The notes beneath the pieces were generated by a model, which saw only the letters and a list, made by a program, of their open reading frames with translations, was not told where the DNA came from and made no database searches. Shown in pieces: positions 31,168 to 38,969 of a DNA stretch of 64,000 nucleotides. Origin of the DNA: Chitinasiproducens palmae (GTDB lineage: Bacteria; Pseudomonadota; Gammaproteobacteria; Burkholderiales; Burkholderiaceae); NCBI RefSeq assembly GCF_900095735.1, contig NZ_FNLO01000003.1, positions 186,001 through 250,000 on the forward strand. Reading direction: 5' to 3'. How positions within the stretch are numbered: the stretch's first letter is position 1; each line of letters opens with the position of its first letter. The translations under genes were made by a program, and so were the position numbers.

Positions 31168-31338
31168 TCAGAGGATGCGGCCGCTTTGTCGGCGCAGATC
31201 GCGTGCGCCGCGGCGGGTGCTCCAGCGTTCGCGATCGGCCTGGCCGTCACGAGCGCCATCGGCACCCGTGTAGCATGCGACCAGCACGCCGATGACCAGC
31301 ATCAACGCCCACATCCAGTACGGCATCAGATCGATCAT
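31168..31338 (-). CDS. Small single-pass membrane protein (56 aa)
   Basis: A short frame on the minus strand: ATG at 31338 with GGGGAG 6 bp upstream, stop TGA at 31168. Translation begins MIDLMPYWMWALMLVIGVLV, a membrane helix (about residues 5-24), followed by ACYTGADGARDGQADRERWS and a strongly basic tail (TRRGARDLRRQSGRIL). The hydrophobic helix followed by a positive cytoplasmic tail, the strong ribosome-binding site and the compact frame all speak for a real gene. A Cys (22) sits at the end of the helix, but no lipobox is present. No family recognised. Confidence 0.55.
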   Translation of the reverse strand: MIDLMPYWMWALMLVIGVLVACYTGADGARDGQADRERWSTRRGARDLRRQSGRIL

Positions 31339-31775
31339 TTCCATCTCCCCATGGCGTCGTGCTTATGGGGCACGCTCGCCTAAGCCATCAGCCGCCCCTG
31401 CGGCGTTTCAACAGATCAATGCGCCGGCACCCGCGCACAGCGCTTCATGCACTTGACGTACGCCCACCGTCGGGATCACGACCTCGCCACTGTCGCCGCC
31501 GGCATCGCTCGCCAAGAACTGCGCCGATGTGTTCATGAATGCGCGGCGGATTATGGCCAGGTTAATGTCAAGATTTGTCATTATTGTTAAGGGCTTGCCG
31601 CCTCTTTGTTATTCATGGCACGCGTTGCTTCGTCGCCGCCGGTGCCGTCAGTGCATTGTCGCTGCCGCGACCTGCACTTCATACAGCAAAACCTGTACCA
31701 GACTTGCTTTGCGTCATGCCTGGCGTTGCTGTCGCGCCGGTCGGTTACGGCCGCTCGGACCCGCTCGTCGGGGCG
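31339..31775. other. Region before the bamC terminator
   Basis: 437 bp, no supported gene. It includes an AT-richer island (31545-31610) with TTGACATTAACC on the minus strand, which could hold a promoter for the 56-aa gene, though the spacing to a -10 is poor. Confidence 0.35.
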
Positions 31776-31800
31776 AAAAAAAACCGCCCGGAGGCGGTTT
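31776..31800 (-). terminator. Intrinsic terminator of bamC
   Basis: On the minus strand, hairpin AAACCGCC-TCCG-GGCGGTTT continuing into a run of T residues (eight A on the plus strand at 31776-31783), 31 bp after the bamC stop. Confidence 0.92.
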
Positions 31801-31830
31801 CTCACTACGCTTGGCGCTCAGTGGATTTGC

Positions 31831-33009
31831 TCAACGCATCTGATCTGCCAGCAGGCGCAGGATGCGATCAGCCTGCGCCGATGCATCGCGCTCGCTGTTC
31901 GCGCCGATCACGGCGATCCGGGTTTGCGTCGGCGTCAGTGCCCGCACATTGATCCGGTATTGAATCGCCTTCTTTTCCTTCTTGCCGTGGAACAGTTGGT
32001 TCCAGAACCCCTGCGCTGCAGTGCCGAGGTCGTTCGGATCGACATAGCGCACGAAATACAAGCCACGCTCGCGGTCGCGGTCGTCGACCGTGAAGTTGGC
32101 CCGATCCAGCGCCAAACCGGTGCGCAGCCACGCGCGATCGTACCCTTCCGGCAGCGTGATCTGATGGTCCTCGATGTCCACCGCGCCCGCGCCGAGCGGC
32201 GCCGGCGTGGCGGCGGCAGGCGGCGTATTGGCCACAGGCTGCGCAGGCGACCGCTGCGCGCCGGCCAGACGCTGATTGCCCGCATTTTCGTTACGCGCCA
32301 CGGTTTGCAGCAACCGCTGCAGGTATTCGGCTTCCAGGCCCGGATCGTTCGGCCGTTGCCGCCACTGCGAATTCTCGTTGGTCTGCCCGGTCAGCACTTC
32401 CTGCATGCCCTTCTGACTGACGAACACGTAGAAACCGCCCTGGGGGGCCGACTCGATCCGCGTGCGATAGCGGTTACGCTCCGCGGTGACGTAGGCATTA
32501 TCCAACGCCTTTGAAATCGTGTTGCGGATCAGATCCTGGCGTACGTTGGCGCGGGACTCCCGCCAGTCAGTCTCCATCACGCCACGCTGCGACGAATCCT
32601 CGGCCAGCACGAAGCCTTGTTGCTGCCAGAAAGTGCGAAGCAGTTCCCACAGTTGCGCACGCGGCATGCTGCGCACCAACAACCACCGCTGGGAGCCGTC
32701 GCGCTGCAGTTGCACGCCGCTGGCCGTCGGCAGGACGTTATCGGTGGATACCGGCTGCGCCGATTCCTGCCGCTCGTACGACGACAGCGACGTCTCGCCA
32801 CCCACCGGCGGCAGCGCCCGGGCCTCACGCGCCTCGTCGATCAGATTTGGCGGCGTGGCCATCGAATCCGTCTTGACGCGCGTCGTGCTTTTGTAATCGA
32901 TCGCAGTCGGGTTCGGCGCGCTGCATCCGGCGACCAGTCCCACAGCCAACGCCGCGGCGCAGGCACGGCCCAACGAAATACGGGAAATGCTGAGGGAAGT
33001 ACGCTTCAT
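31831..33009 (-). CDS. bamC: Outer membrane protein assembly factor BamC (NlpB)
   Basis: 392 residues. A lipoprotein of the BAM complex that inserts beta-barrel proteins into the outer membrane. The signal peptide ends in a lipobox LVAGC (lipidated Cys29), followed by the disordered, BamD-binding stretch (SAPNPTAIDYKSTTRVKTD and PPNLIDEA). Two helix-grip domains come next: about 90-200 (LVRSMPRAQLWELLRTFWQQQGF, ESRANVRQDLIRNTI), and about 270-390 (EGYDRAWLRTGLALDRANFTV, YFVRYVDP). They are joined by a Pro/Ala-rich linker. It is monocistronic here with its own terminator. From memory, bamC usually follows dapA in related genomes; dapA is not upstream here. Confidence 0.92.
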   Translation of the reverse strand: MKRTSLSISRISLGRACAAALAVGLVAGCSAPNPTAIDYKSTTRVKTDSMATPPNLIDEAREARALPPVGGETSLSSYERQESAQPVSTDNVLPTASGVQLQRDGSQRWLLVRSMPRAQLWELLRTFWQQQGFVLAEDSSQRGVMETDWRESRANVRQDLIRNTISKALDNAYVTAERNRYRTRIESAPQGGFYVFVSQKGMQEVLTGQTNENSQWRQRPNDPGLEAEYLQRLLQTVARNENAGNQRLAGAQRSPAQPVANTPPAAATPAPLGAGAVDIEDHQITLPEGYDRAWLRTGLALDRANFTVDDRDRERGLYFVRYVDPNDLGTAAQGFWNQLFHGKKEKKAIQYRINVRALTPTQTRIAVIGANSERDASAQADRILRLLADQMR

Positions 33010-33403
33010 GAAGTCGGTCGGATCGCCAGAGCACGAGAAGGGATAACGCCGGGCATTGTAAGGCCTGGGCGTGCGCGGCGCAAAAACCGTCGTCCCTCAA
33101 GGCGATGCCAGCGCCGTTGCGCGCCGCTTGCGGCGGCGCCCGGGACGTGAGAAGCACCGTTGTCGTCCCGCAATCACGGGGAAAACGACGCGTTGCGCGT
33201 CGTTCGGACGGTCACAACTTGTAATACTCGCAGGTCACGTCACGTCACATTACGTCATGTCACGTCGCGGCCCGCGCAGGCAAGCCTGTCCCGGTCTCTT
33301 GGAACCGCGTCGTCTGGCGGTGCGCGCGAAGCTCGTATGCGGCGCCACCTGTGAAGCCACGCAGGCCGCCAACCCCACACCCGCCTGCCATGCGGAAACG
33401 TCG
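33010..33403. other. Region upstream of bamC
   Basis: About 390 bp without a gene; the bamC promoter should be here. A cluster of overlapping GTCAC/CGTCA words lies at 33234-33267. Confidence 0.4.
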
Positions 33404-33440
33404 CGCCGTGCCACCGTTGTCGGGTAACGGTGGCACGGCG
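33404..33440 (-). terminator. Long perfect hairpin after the 90-aa gene
   Basis: A perfect 15-bp inverted repeat (CGCCGTGCCACCGTT and AACGGTGGCACGGCG, 7-base loop) ends 4 bp before the stop codon side of the gene at 33445. On the minus strand it is followed only by ACGTTTCC, so the T run is weak; it could terminate or merely protect the 3' end. Confidence 0.55.
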
Positions 33441-33444
33441 GGGA

Positions 33445-33717
33445 TCAGGCGCCTTGCAGTGCCGCCGCCGACGAACCGCGCGCCACGCGAATCGCGCCGG
33501 CGGCCTCTTCGCGTTTGCTGACCCATTGATGCGCCCATTCGGTCACGAACGACCGCGCGCCGTCCACGTCGGCAAAGGCGGGACCGATAAGTCCCGAACG
33601 CTCGATGCGCTCGCCCTGGTAGTAGATCGTGACGCTCGCCCGGTAGCGGTCGCCGCCGTACTGGGTGACTGCGGGTACATAGGTGTAGTCAGGATAAAGA
33701 ATGTCGCTGATCTGCAT
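33445..33717 (-). CDS. Small hypothetical protein
   Basis: 90 residues from the ATG at 33717, with GGAG 7 bp upstream; the frame upstream is not protein-like. Sequence MQISDILYPDYTYVPAVTQY, then RYRASVTIYYQGERIERSGLI, then FADVDGARSFVTEWAHQWVSK and an Ala-rich tail. Probably a small soluble alpha/beta protein with beta-strands followed by an amphipathic helix; no signal peptide, membrane segment or Cys. No family recognised. Isolated, ended by the hairpin at 33404. Confidence 0.7.
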   Translation of the reverse strand: MQISDILYPDYTYVPAVTQYGGDRYRASVTIYYQGERIERSGLIGPAFADVDGARSFVTEWAHQWVSKREEAAGAIRVARGSSAAALQGA

Positions 33718-34384
33718 GGTGTTTCTCCATTTGCCCCTGGCGCCGTCCGGAAACGGCACACGCCGCGCGTCGTCGTGACGCAATGCAACAAGCCACGCAA
33801 GAGTCATACCGGTTCTCAAGTCGCGCAAAGGAATTTTCGAGTCCATCCATCGGCGCAGGGTCTTGCCGCGCCACCTCGACGAAACCGGGCCGTATGCCCG
33901 GGTTCCGTCTGCAACGCCGGCGCCGCCAATGCGGCCGAGCCGCCCCACCAGACGAATCATGCTGCGACGCAGCAACGACATCTGTGCCATGCCGCGCAGA
34001 ACAGCGGAAATTGGCGTTGCAACGGTTGCCAGTCTCCCGCGGGCGTATTGCCTGCTTATGTCGACGCGCTAGACCTTATCGGGCCGCGGTAATCAACCAG
34101 CTGGGCAATCGGAGCCCGCCACAGCAATGGCTCGCGGCATGCAGCATGTGACTGTGCGCCTGTTTGGTTACCGCCAACCGGACCCCAATTGTCGAACTGT
34201 CGGCACGGTGGCGCACACTTTCGGACGCCAGCGATTGATACAAAGTTTTTGACAATCTAAGCTGCGCGTTACAGGATGCTGCCGCGGCCAGCCACGCTGA
34301 CCGCCGCCGTCTGGCATCTGCCGGCATTCCGCGCAGACGCGCGTCGGGCGGCGAGCGACGCCCCTGTTCCAACGAGTGCCCGCG
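33718..34384. other. Divergent region between the 90-aa gene and the EAL gene
   Basis: 667 bp, no supported gene. A perfect -35 hexamer TTGACA lies at 34249-34254 in an AT-richer patch; 17 bp later is CAGGAT, only half matching a -10. It could be the EAL gene's promoter. Confidence 0.35.
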
Positions 34385-35698
34385 ATGAATGTTTTTGCCC
34401 GCGACGACCGGCCTTTCCGCCCGACAGTGGATGACGTCGACGGTCGCCGCACGCTGCACTACGGCGAATTGACCCTGTTCAGCGCGTTTGAACCGGTGCT
34501 CAGCGTCTCGCACATGCGGCCGGCCGGCTACGAGGCGCTGCTGCGCGCGCACGATCAGGCCGGCCAGGCCGTCGCGCCGCTTTCGGTATTCACGCAGGCC
34601 GCGCGGCTGGGCGATTTGCTGGAGCTGGACCGGCTCAGCCAGTCGCTCCATCTGGCCAACTTTCGCGGCTTGCAGCGGGATCACGAGTGGCTGTTCCTGA
34701 ACATACACCCTGCCGCGCTGGCCGACTTCCGGCACGGCACGGCGCTCATCGAGCAGATGCGCACACTCGACCTGCCGCCCCAACGCGTCGTACTGCAGGT
34801 GGTCGAGCAGCCCAATGCCGACCCGCGCCGCCTGGTCGAGTCGATCCATCTGCTGCGACGTCACGGTTTCTTGATTGCGCTAGATCACTTCGGTGCCGGA
34901 CATTCGAATATCGACCGCGTCTGGCAGTTGCAGCCCGACATCGTCAAGCTGGATCGCGGCATGGTGTTCCATGCAACCCAACACGCGCACGTGGAGCGCG
35001 TGTTGCCGGGCCTGGTGTCACTGCTACATGAATCGGGCAGGTTGGTGCTGATCGAAGGGGTGGAAACCGAGCACGAGGCGCTTATTGCGATCGAGGCGGG
35101 CGTCGATTTCGTGCAAGGGGCGTATCTCGCGCCAGTCGGCACGGCGCCGCCCAGCGCTGGCCAGGTGCTGCAGGACATGGATGCGTTGGCAGATCGATTG
35201 CGCGACCGCGACGCGGCGCGGGCGCAGGCGCGGGAAAGCGTGATTGCCCCATACCGCGCCGCGCTCGCCGAGGCAGTCACCCTGCTACGCGGCGGCGCGA
35301 CGCTGGCCGATGCTTGCGCCGGCTTGCTGGCCCTGCCCGAGGCAGCGCGCTGTTTCCTGCTGGACGAGCGAGGTCGCCAGCTCGGCGCGAACGTCATGCC
35401 ACGCCGACCGATGCGGCAACGGGCCCGGCGCTTCATGCCGCTGGTCGATGCGACCGGCGCGCGCTGGGACCGACGCCCTTATTTCCGCAGCGCGCTGGAT
35501 TCCCCCGGACGCATTGCGCAGACCGCCCCGTACCTGTCGATCAACGAAGCCCACCTGTGCGTGACGCTGTCGGTTGCCTTCGCTCCGACCGCGCACCAGG
35601 GTCTACAGGTGCTATGCGCGGACATCGACTGGAGCGGCGTCGATCGCCGCGACAATCTGCCGGCCGCGATCAATTTCGGCGCGTTCTCTGCCGTCTGA
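34385..35698 (+). CDS. EAL-domain protein with C-terminal Cache-like sensory region
   Basis: 437 residues from the ATG at 34385 (a GTG 9 bp earlier is an alternative). The EAL domain (about 25-265) normally hydrolyses cyclic di-GMP. Motifs: GYEALLR (Glu50), LFLNIHP (Asn106), QVVEQPN (Glu141), IALDHFGAGHSN (Asp167), IVKLD (Lys188), IEGVETEHEAL and FVQGAYL. The usual DDFGTG reads DHFGAG, so one of two adjacent metal-region aspartates is His. The C-terminal 150 residues include ARCFLLDERGRQLGANV and RPYFRSALDSPGRIAQTAPYL, which resemble a cytoplasmic Cache/PDC-like fold. There is no membrane segment and no GGDEF domain. Its 3' end overlaps the convergent gene at 35670 by 29 bp. Confidence 0.85.
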   Translation: MNVFARDDRPFRPTVDDVDGRRTLHYGELTLFSAFEPVLSVSHMRPAGYEALLRAHDQAGQAVAPLSVFTQAARLGDLLELDRLSQSLHLANFRGLQRDHEWLFLNIHPAALADFRHGTALIEQMRTLDLPPQRVVLQVVEQPNADPRRLVESIHLLRRHGFLIALDHFGAGHSNIDRVWQLQPDIVKLDRGMVFHATQHAHVERVLPGLVSLLHESGRLVLIEGVETEHEALIAIEAGVDFVQGAYLAPVGTAPPSAGQVLQDMDALADRLRDRDAARAQARESVIAPYRAALAEAVTLLRGGATLADACAGLLALPEAARCFLLDERGRQLGANVMPRRPMRQRARRFMPLVDATGARWDRRPYFRSALDSPGRIAQTAPYLSINEAHLCVTLSVAFAPTAHQGLQVLCADIDWSGVDRRDNLPAAINFGAFSAV

Positions 35699-36098
35699 TG
35701 TCACTCGACGCAACGGCGGCCGACTGACTCAACAGGATCGGCGCAAGTTCGCCGACCAATCCCTCGCGCGAGATCACCAACGCGCGTACGCCCGCATGGC
35801 CGAACAGCAGCTCGGCGCGCGCCCGCGCGGTCAGGCGTTGCGAGATGTCGGGTTCGACCACCATCAGACCCTTGCAGCACGCGTTGAGGCGCATGCGACG
35901 CAAGCGCAGCCAGGCGCGCAGCCCAGGCTCGGACGCCGGCACCGCTGGCCTGCCGCACTCGAGCAGTACGAACGCGCGGTCGTGCGCGAGCAGCGCATCC
36001 GCTTCGCGGCACCACCGGAACACCGCGTCGGCGTCCGGATAGCGCATCGCGACGATGGGAAATGCCGAGGTATCGAAAAAAGCGCTGGCATGCGGCAT
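35670..36098 (-). CDS. Hypothetical protein downstream of a Fur-box-like site
   Basis: 142 residues from the ATG at 36098; in-frame ATGs at 36131 and 36152 are alternatives, the latter overlapping the Fur-like site. The sequence runs MPHASAFFDTSAFPIVAMRY, ADAVFRWCREADALLAHDRAFVLL, AWLRLRRMRLNACCKGLMVV, QRLTARARAELLFGHAG and VGELAPILLSQ. It looks like a soluble alpha/beta protein with a central beta strand (AFVLLE) and long helices; two adjacent Cys follow RMRLNA. No known domain recognised. The Fur-box match immediately upstream suggests iron-regulated expression. Its 3' end overlaps the convergent EAL gene. Confidence 0.65.
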   Translation of the reverse strand: MPHASAFFDTSAFPIVAMRYPDADAVFRWCREADALLAHDRAFVLLECGRPAVPASEPGLRAWLRLRRMRLNACCKGLMVVEPDISQRLTARARAELLFGHAGVRALVISREGLVGELAPILLSQSAAVASSDIRRQRTRRN

Positions 36099-36137
36099 GG
36101 TCGTTCCGGTCGCGAGAGGTCGAGCGCTCATCTTATT

Positions 36138-36156
36138 GCGAATGGTTTTCATTTTC
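36138..36156 (-). promoter_or_regulatory. Fur-box-like operator
   Basis: On the minus strand, GAAAATGAAAACCATTCGC matches 14 of 19 positions of the classical Fur consensus GATAATGATAATCATTATC and continues with AATAAG, as in many proteobacterial boxes. It lies 40 bp upstream of the ATG at 36098. In surrounding GC-rich DNA such an AT-rich match is unlikely by chance. Confidence 0.6.
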
Positions 36157-36371
36157 AATAGGAGATGGTGCCTGTCGCTTCGCCTCCTGCCGCCGCCGTT
36201 CCCCACGCCCGGAAGGCGCGGCTTGCAATACAGAACGCCTGGCTGGGCGCCTTGACTCCTCCGCCTGCTTGTACTCGCGCCGCGCTCGCCTCGCACGTTG
36301 CCTCTCGCCACCTACCCGTGTCTTCACGGAAGTTGCCCGTGGCTTGCCCGCGGCGTCACCGTATCTCGCGC

Positions 36372-36426
36372 GCCGCTTACCTGCCGCTTACCTGCCGCTT
36401 ACCTGCCGCTTACCTGCCGCTCATCT
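36372..36426. repeat. 11-bp tandem repeat, four perfect copies plus one variant
   Basis: GCCGCTTACCT is repeated four times (36372-36415), followed by GCCGCTCATCT. Further CTTACC words flank the array, suggesting a longer decayed tract. Confidence 0.92.
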
Positions 36427-36564
36427 GCCGTTTACCGCCGCTTACCCCGCCTCTCGCCCACCTGTCACTCTACCGGCGCGCCCCGGCCCGCCGCATCCCG
36501 AATCCGAGCGACGCGGCTGGCGGACCAGCTCATGGACTTAGGCCGTTGCTCGCCCAGCGCCGCT

Positions 36565-36616
36565 GCGGGTGCGGGTGCGGGTGCGGGTGCGGGTGCGGGT
36601 GCGGGTGCGGGTGCGG
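36565..36616. repeat. 6-bp tandem repeat, about 8.7 copies
   Basis: GCGGGT occurs eight times perfectly, plus a partial GCGG. It lies 130 bp beyond the modE stop. Confidence 0.95.
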
Positions 36617-36744
36617 CAAAGCGTACGTCGACGGCAACGGCGCCCACGGCGACTTCGTTCGGCCCGGTGCCGCCGCCCGAAGCGCCGGTCTGCGTCCGCG
36701 CCCCCGCTACCGGTCCCGCGCGTATGCGGTGCGGCCTGGGCGGT

Positions 36745-37566
36745 TCAAGGCAGCGCGAGGATCACACTCGCCGGATTGAACACCGCGCAGGCGTGGTCGC
36801 CCGTCGCCAGGCCGAGTGGCGCGACACCGCTGCGGCTGACCATCGCGGTCAACGACTGGTGCGACGAGAGCGCGAGCGTCACTACACAGTTGACCGCGCC
36901 GTCATCGATGCGGGCAACCGTGCCGGCGAATCGGTTCGGCGAGGCGATGCCCGGCAACGATGCCAGCTCCCCGGCGAACAGCATGACCGCGCTGGCCTTG
37001 ACCAGCGCGCACACCTCGCTGCCGGGTTCGAGCCCCAGTCGGGCAGCGCTGTCGTGCGTGATACCGGCCGTCACCATGCGCCCCTCGCCCAGCGACACGG
37101 CTACCTCGTCGTTGACGGCGCCGGGCCGAATCGCGGCCACGGTGCCGTACCACGCATTGCGCGCGCTGGTGCGCAATCCGATCCGGCGCACCAGCCGCCA
37201 GTCGTCGGCAGCCGCCTCTCCAAAAGCGGCGGACGCCCGTGCGAGAAACTGACCGTGTTCGCGCGCCAGCGTGTCGAAGACGCGGACGAGACGCTTGCCA
37301 GCATCGGTCAGCGCGGTACCGCCACCACCGCGCCCGCCGATCGCGCGCTCGACGAGTGGCGCACCGGCCAGGTTGTTCAGCGCGTCGACCGCTTCCCAGG
37401 CAGCCTTGTAGCTGAGTCCGACCTGCTTCGCCGCGGCGGTAATCGACCCAGTCTCGTCGATGGCCGCAAGCAATGCCACCCGTTGCCGGCTGAAGCGGGC
37501 CGCCCCCCCGTCGGTCAGCCATAGTTCGCCGGCAAGGTCGAAGGTCGGTCGGGAAGAATCAGTCAT
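36745..37566 (-). CDS. modE: Molybdate-dependent transcriptional regulator ModE
   Basis: 273 residues from the ATG at 37566 (GGAG 7 bp upstream); typical ModE is about 262. The N-terminal winged helix is clear: RFSRQRVALLAAIDETGSIT, AAAKQVGLSYKAAWEAVDAL, then the ModE-typical Gly-rich wing GGRGGGGTALTDAG. Two Mop/TOBE molybdate-binding domains follow, each with its landmark: LRTSARNAWYGTV (SARN) and SPNRFAGTVARID. ModE binds molybdate and usually represses modABC and controls molybdoenzyme genes. No mod transporter is in this window, so it acts in trans. Confidence 0.94.
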   Translation of the reverse strand: MTDSSRPTFDLAGELWLTDGGAARFSRQRVALLAAIDETGSITAAAKQVGLSYKAAWEAVDALNNLAGAPLVERAIGGRGGGGTALTDAGKRLVRVFDTLAREHGQFLARASAAFGEAAADDWRLVRRIGLRTSARNAWYGTVAAIRPGAVNDEVAVSLGEGRMVTAGITHDSAARLGLEPGSEVCALVKASAVMLFAGELASLPGIASPNRFAGTVARIDDGAVNCVVTLALSSHQSLTAMVSRSGVAPLGLATGDHACAVFNPASVILALP

Positions 37567-37785
37567 GCCGCGCATCTCCATGAGTCGCAATGTCGAAGGA
37601 GTGGTGAATGATCGACGGGCCGGTGAGCGTCTGTCTGTCGACTGCCGCCAAACAGACCACGTTGGGTGAGACGGGAGGTGCACCGGCTTGCAGCCAGCGG
37701 TCGGCCAACACGCCAGGCATATCGTTTGCTCTACCCTCGTGCCGCTCAACCACTGACCGGTCGACAACTTCGAAGGAGAACAAAG

Positions 37786-37944
37786 ATGACCATCGGTACC
37801 ATCCTGCTGATTATCCTGATCCTGCTGCTCATCGGCGCCTTCCCTGCATGGCCGTATAGCCGCTCGTGGGGTTACCGGCCGACTGGCTTCGTCGGCATCA
37901 TCCTGATCATTGTCATCGTACTGTTCCTTATGGGACGCATATGA
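37786..37944 (+). CDS. DUF3309 family small hydrophobic protein
   Basis: 52 residues with a strong AAGGAGA ribosome-binding site. Two hydrophobic stretches (TILLIILILLLIGAFPAW, and FVGIILIIVIVLFLMGRI) flank the family signature WPYSRSWGYRP. Such proteins are widespread in proteobacteria and mostly of unknown function; they are often seen among stress-responsive membrane peptides. Divergent from modE by 219 bp. Confidence 0.88.
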   Translation: MTIGTILLIILILLLIGAFPAWPYSRSWGYRPTGFVGIILIIVIVLFLMGRI

Positions 37945-37948
37945 CGGG

Positions 37949-37988
37949 CGCGGCGGCAGACGGTTTTCAGGCAACCGTCCGCCGCCGC
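37949..37988 (+). terminator. Hairpin after the DUF3309 gene
   Basis: Arms GCGGCGG..GACGGTT and AACCGTC..CGCCGC form a long interrupted stem just after the stop codon. The T run is almost absent (TTCG), so it is a weak intrinsic terminator candidate. Confidence 0.5.
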
Positions 37989-38969
37989 TTCGTATGCGGT
38001 CAGCCCACTAAAAAAAGCACCATTGCGTGTCCCGATGGCAGTCAATATCGCGGGCGACCGATCGCCCGAGGCGACCGGCTGTTCCGACCTCGATCGGTCA
38101 GCGTCGAATCCGCCGAACAATTGCAACTGCCTGGCCGAGTGCATACGCCGGTGCAGCCGCGCGAATATTCCACTATCGACAAGCGCCTAAGGCCCAAGCG
38201 CTGCGGGTGCCGATTGTTCCGCAGGTGCTATTGTCGACTGCCTCCTGACGCGGCGATGACTTTCCTGATCGTTGCGAATCCTCATTTTCCGCTTTCGAAC
38301 AGCGCACGGTAGAGCGCTTCGCGTGCCCCTGGACTGACGAGCGAACGCTATCATGCCGCGCGCCTTCGCCGGCGTTACCGACAACGGCCCGAATCGACGA
38401 GGCCGCCATTTCCGACTGCCTGACCGAAGTATTGACGGACCGTCGTTCATTCTCCAAAAACTTCGAGCCGTCGCATTCGTCCCGTTCGCCGATCTTCGCT
38501 CTCAGTCGTCCGGTTCGTCCGCCTCTGCTCTGCCCGTTTGCTGTGCGGGAGCAATGCGCCAAGGGCTTGAACGGCTTGAAGCGCTTGAAGCGCTTGAACG
38601 CCTATGACGACACCCCACAGTCACTCACTGCACGCGCTTGCGGACGCACATCACGTTGTTCCAGCCGAGGCCAGGTCATAACCGTGCCCGCGTTTGCACG
38701 CATGCGTCGGCGACCGTGGCCGACCACGCTTTGACTGCACGACGCGCACCATCGGCGACCGCATCGTCGGCGGCGACGTTAGCACTGACGCACCGGCACG
38801 TTGGGCACTTCCCGCAATGGCAGGCGACGCTCCGACGCACTGGCGGAAGCAGGAAGGACAGGACATGCTGACTATGAAATGGCAGCGCTAGGGTGCCTGT
38901 TCATCCGCGCCGGCCCGCTTGGAACGGGTATGCAGGCGACACCGGATCCGCCGGACGCGGACGCGCGTT
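37989..38969. other. Non-coding-looking kilobase
   Basis: About 980 bp between the DUF3309 gene and the topoisomerase with no supported gene on either strand; frames here have mixed composition and no good starts. It contains GCTTGAA words in near-tandem (38572-38598) and a lower-GC patch (38270-38300). Possibly decayed sequence. Confidence 0.45.

Larger units (their letters stand above)
36157..36744. other. Repeat-bearing intergenic region upstream of the Fur-box gene
   Basis: About 590 bp with no supported gene, containing an 11-bp array and a 6-bp array (listed separately). It forms the 3' flank of modE; no terminator hairpin for modE was found. Confidence 0.5.

Noticed and set aside
37989-38969. 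Several 60-130-codon frames on both strands
   Set aside because: Poor or absent ribosome-binding sites, Arg/Ser-rich mixed composition and overlapping each other; no signal peptide, membrane helix or motif supports any of them.
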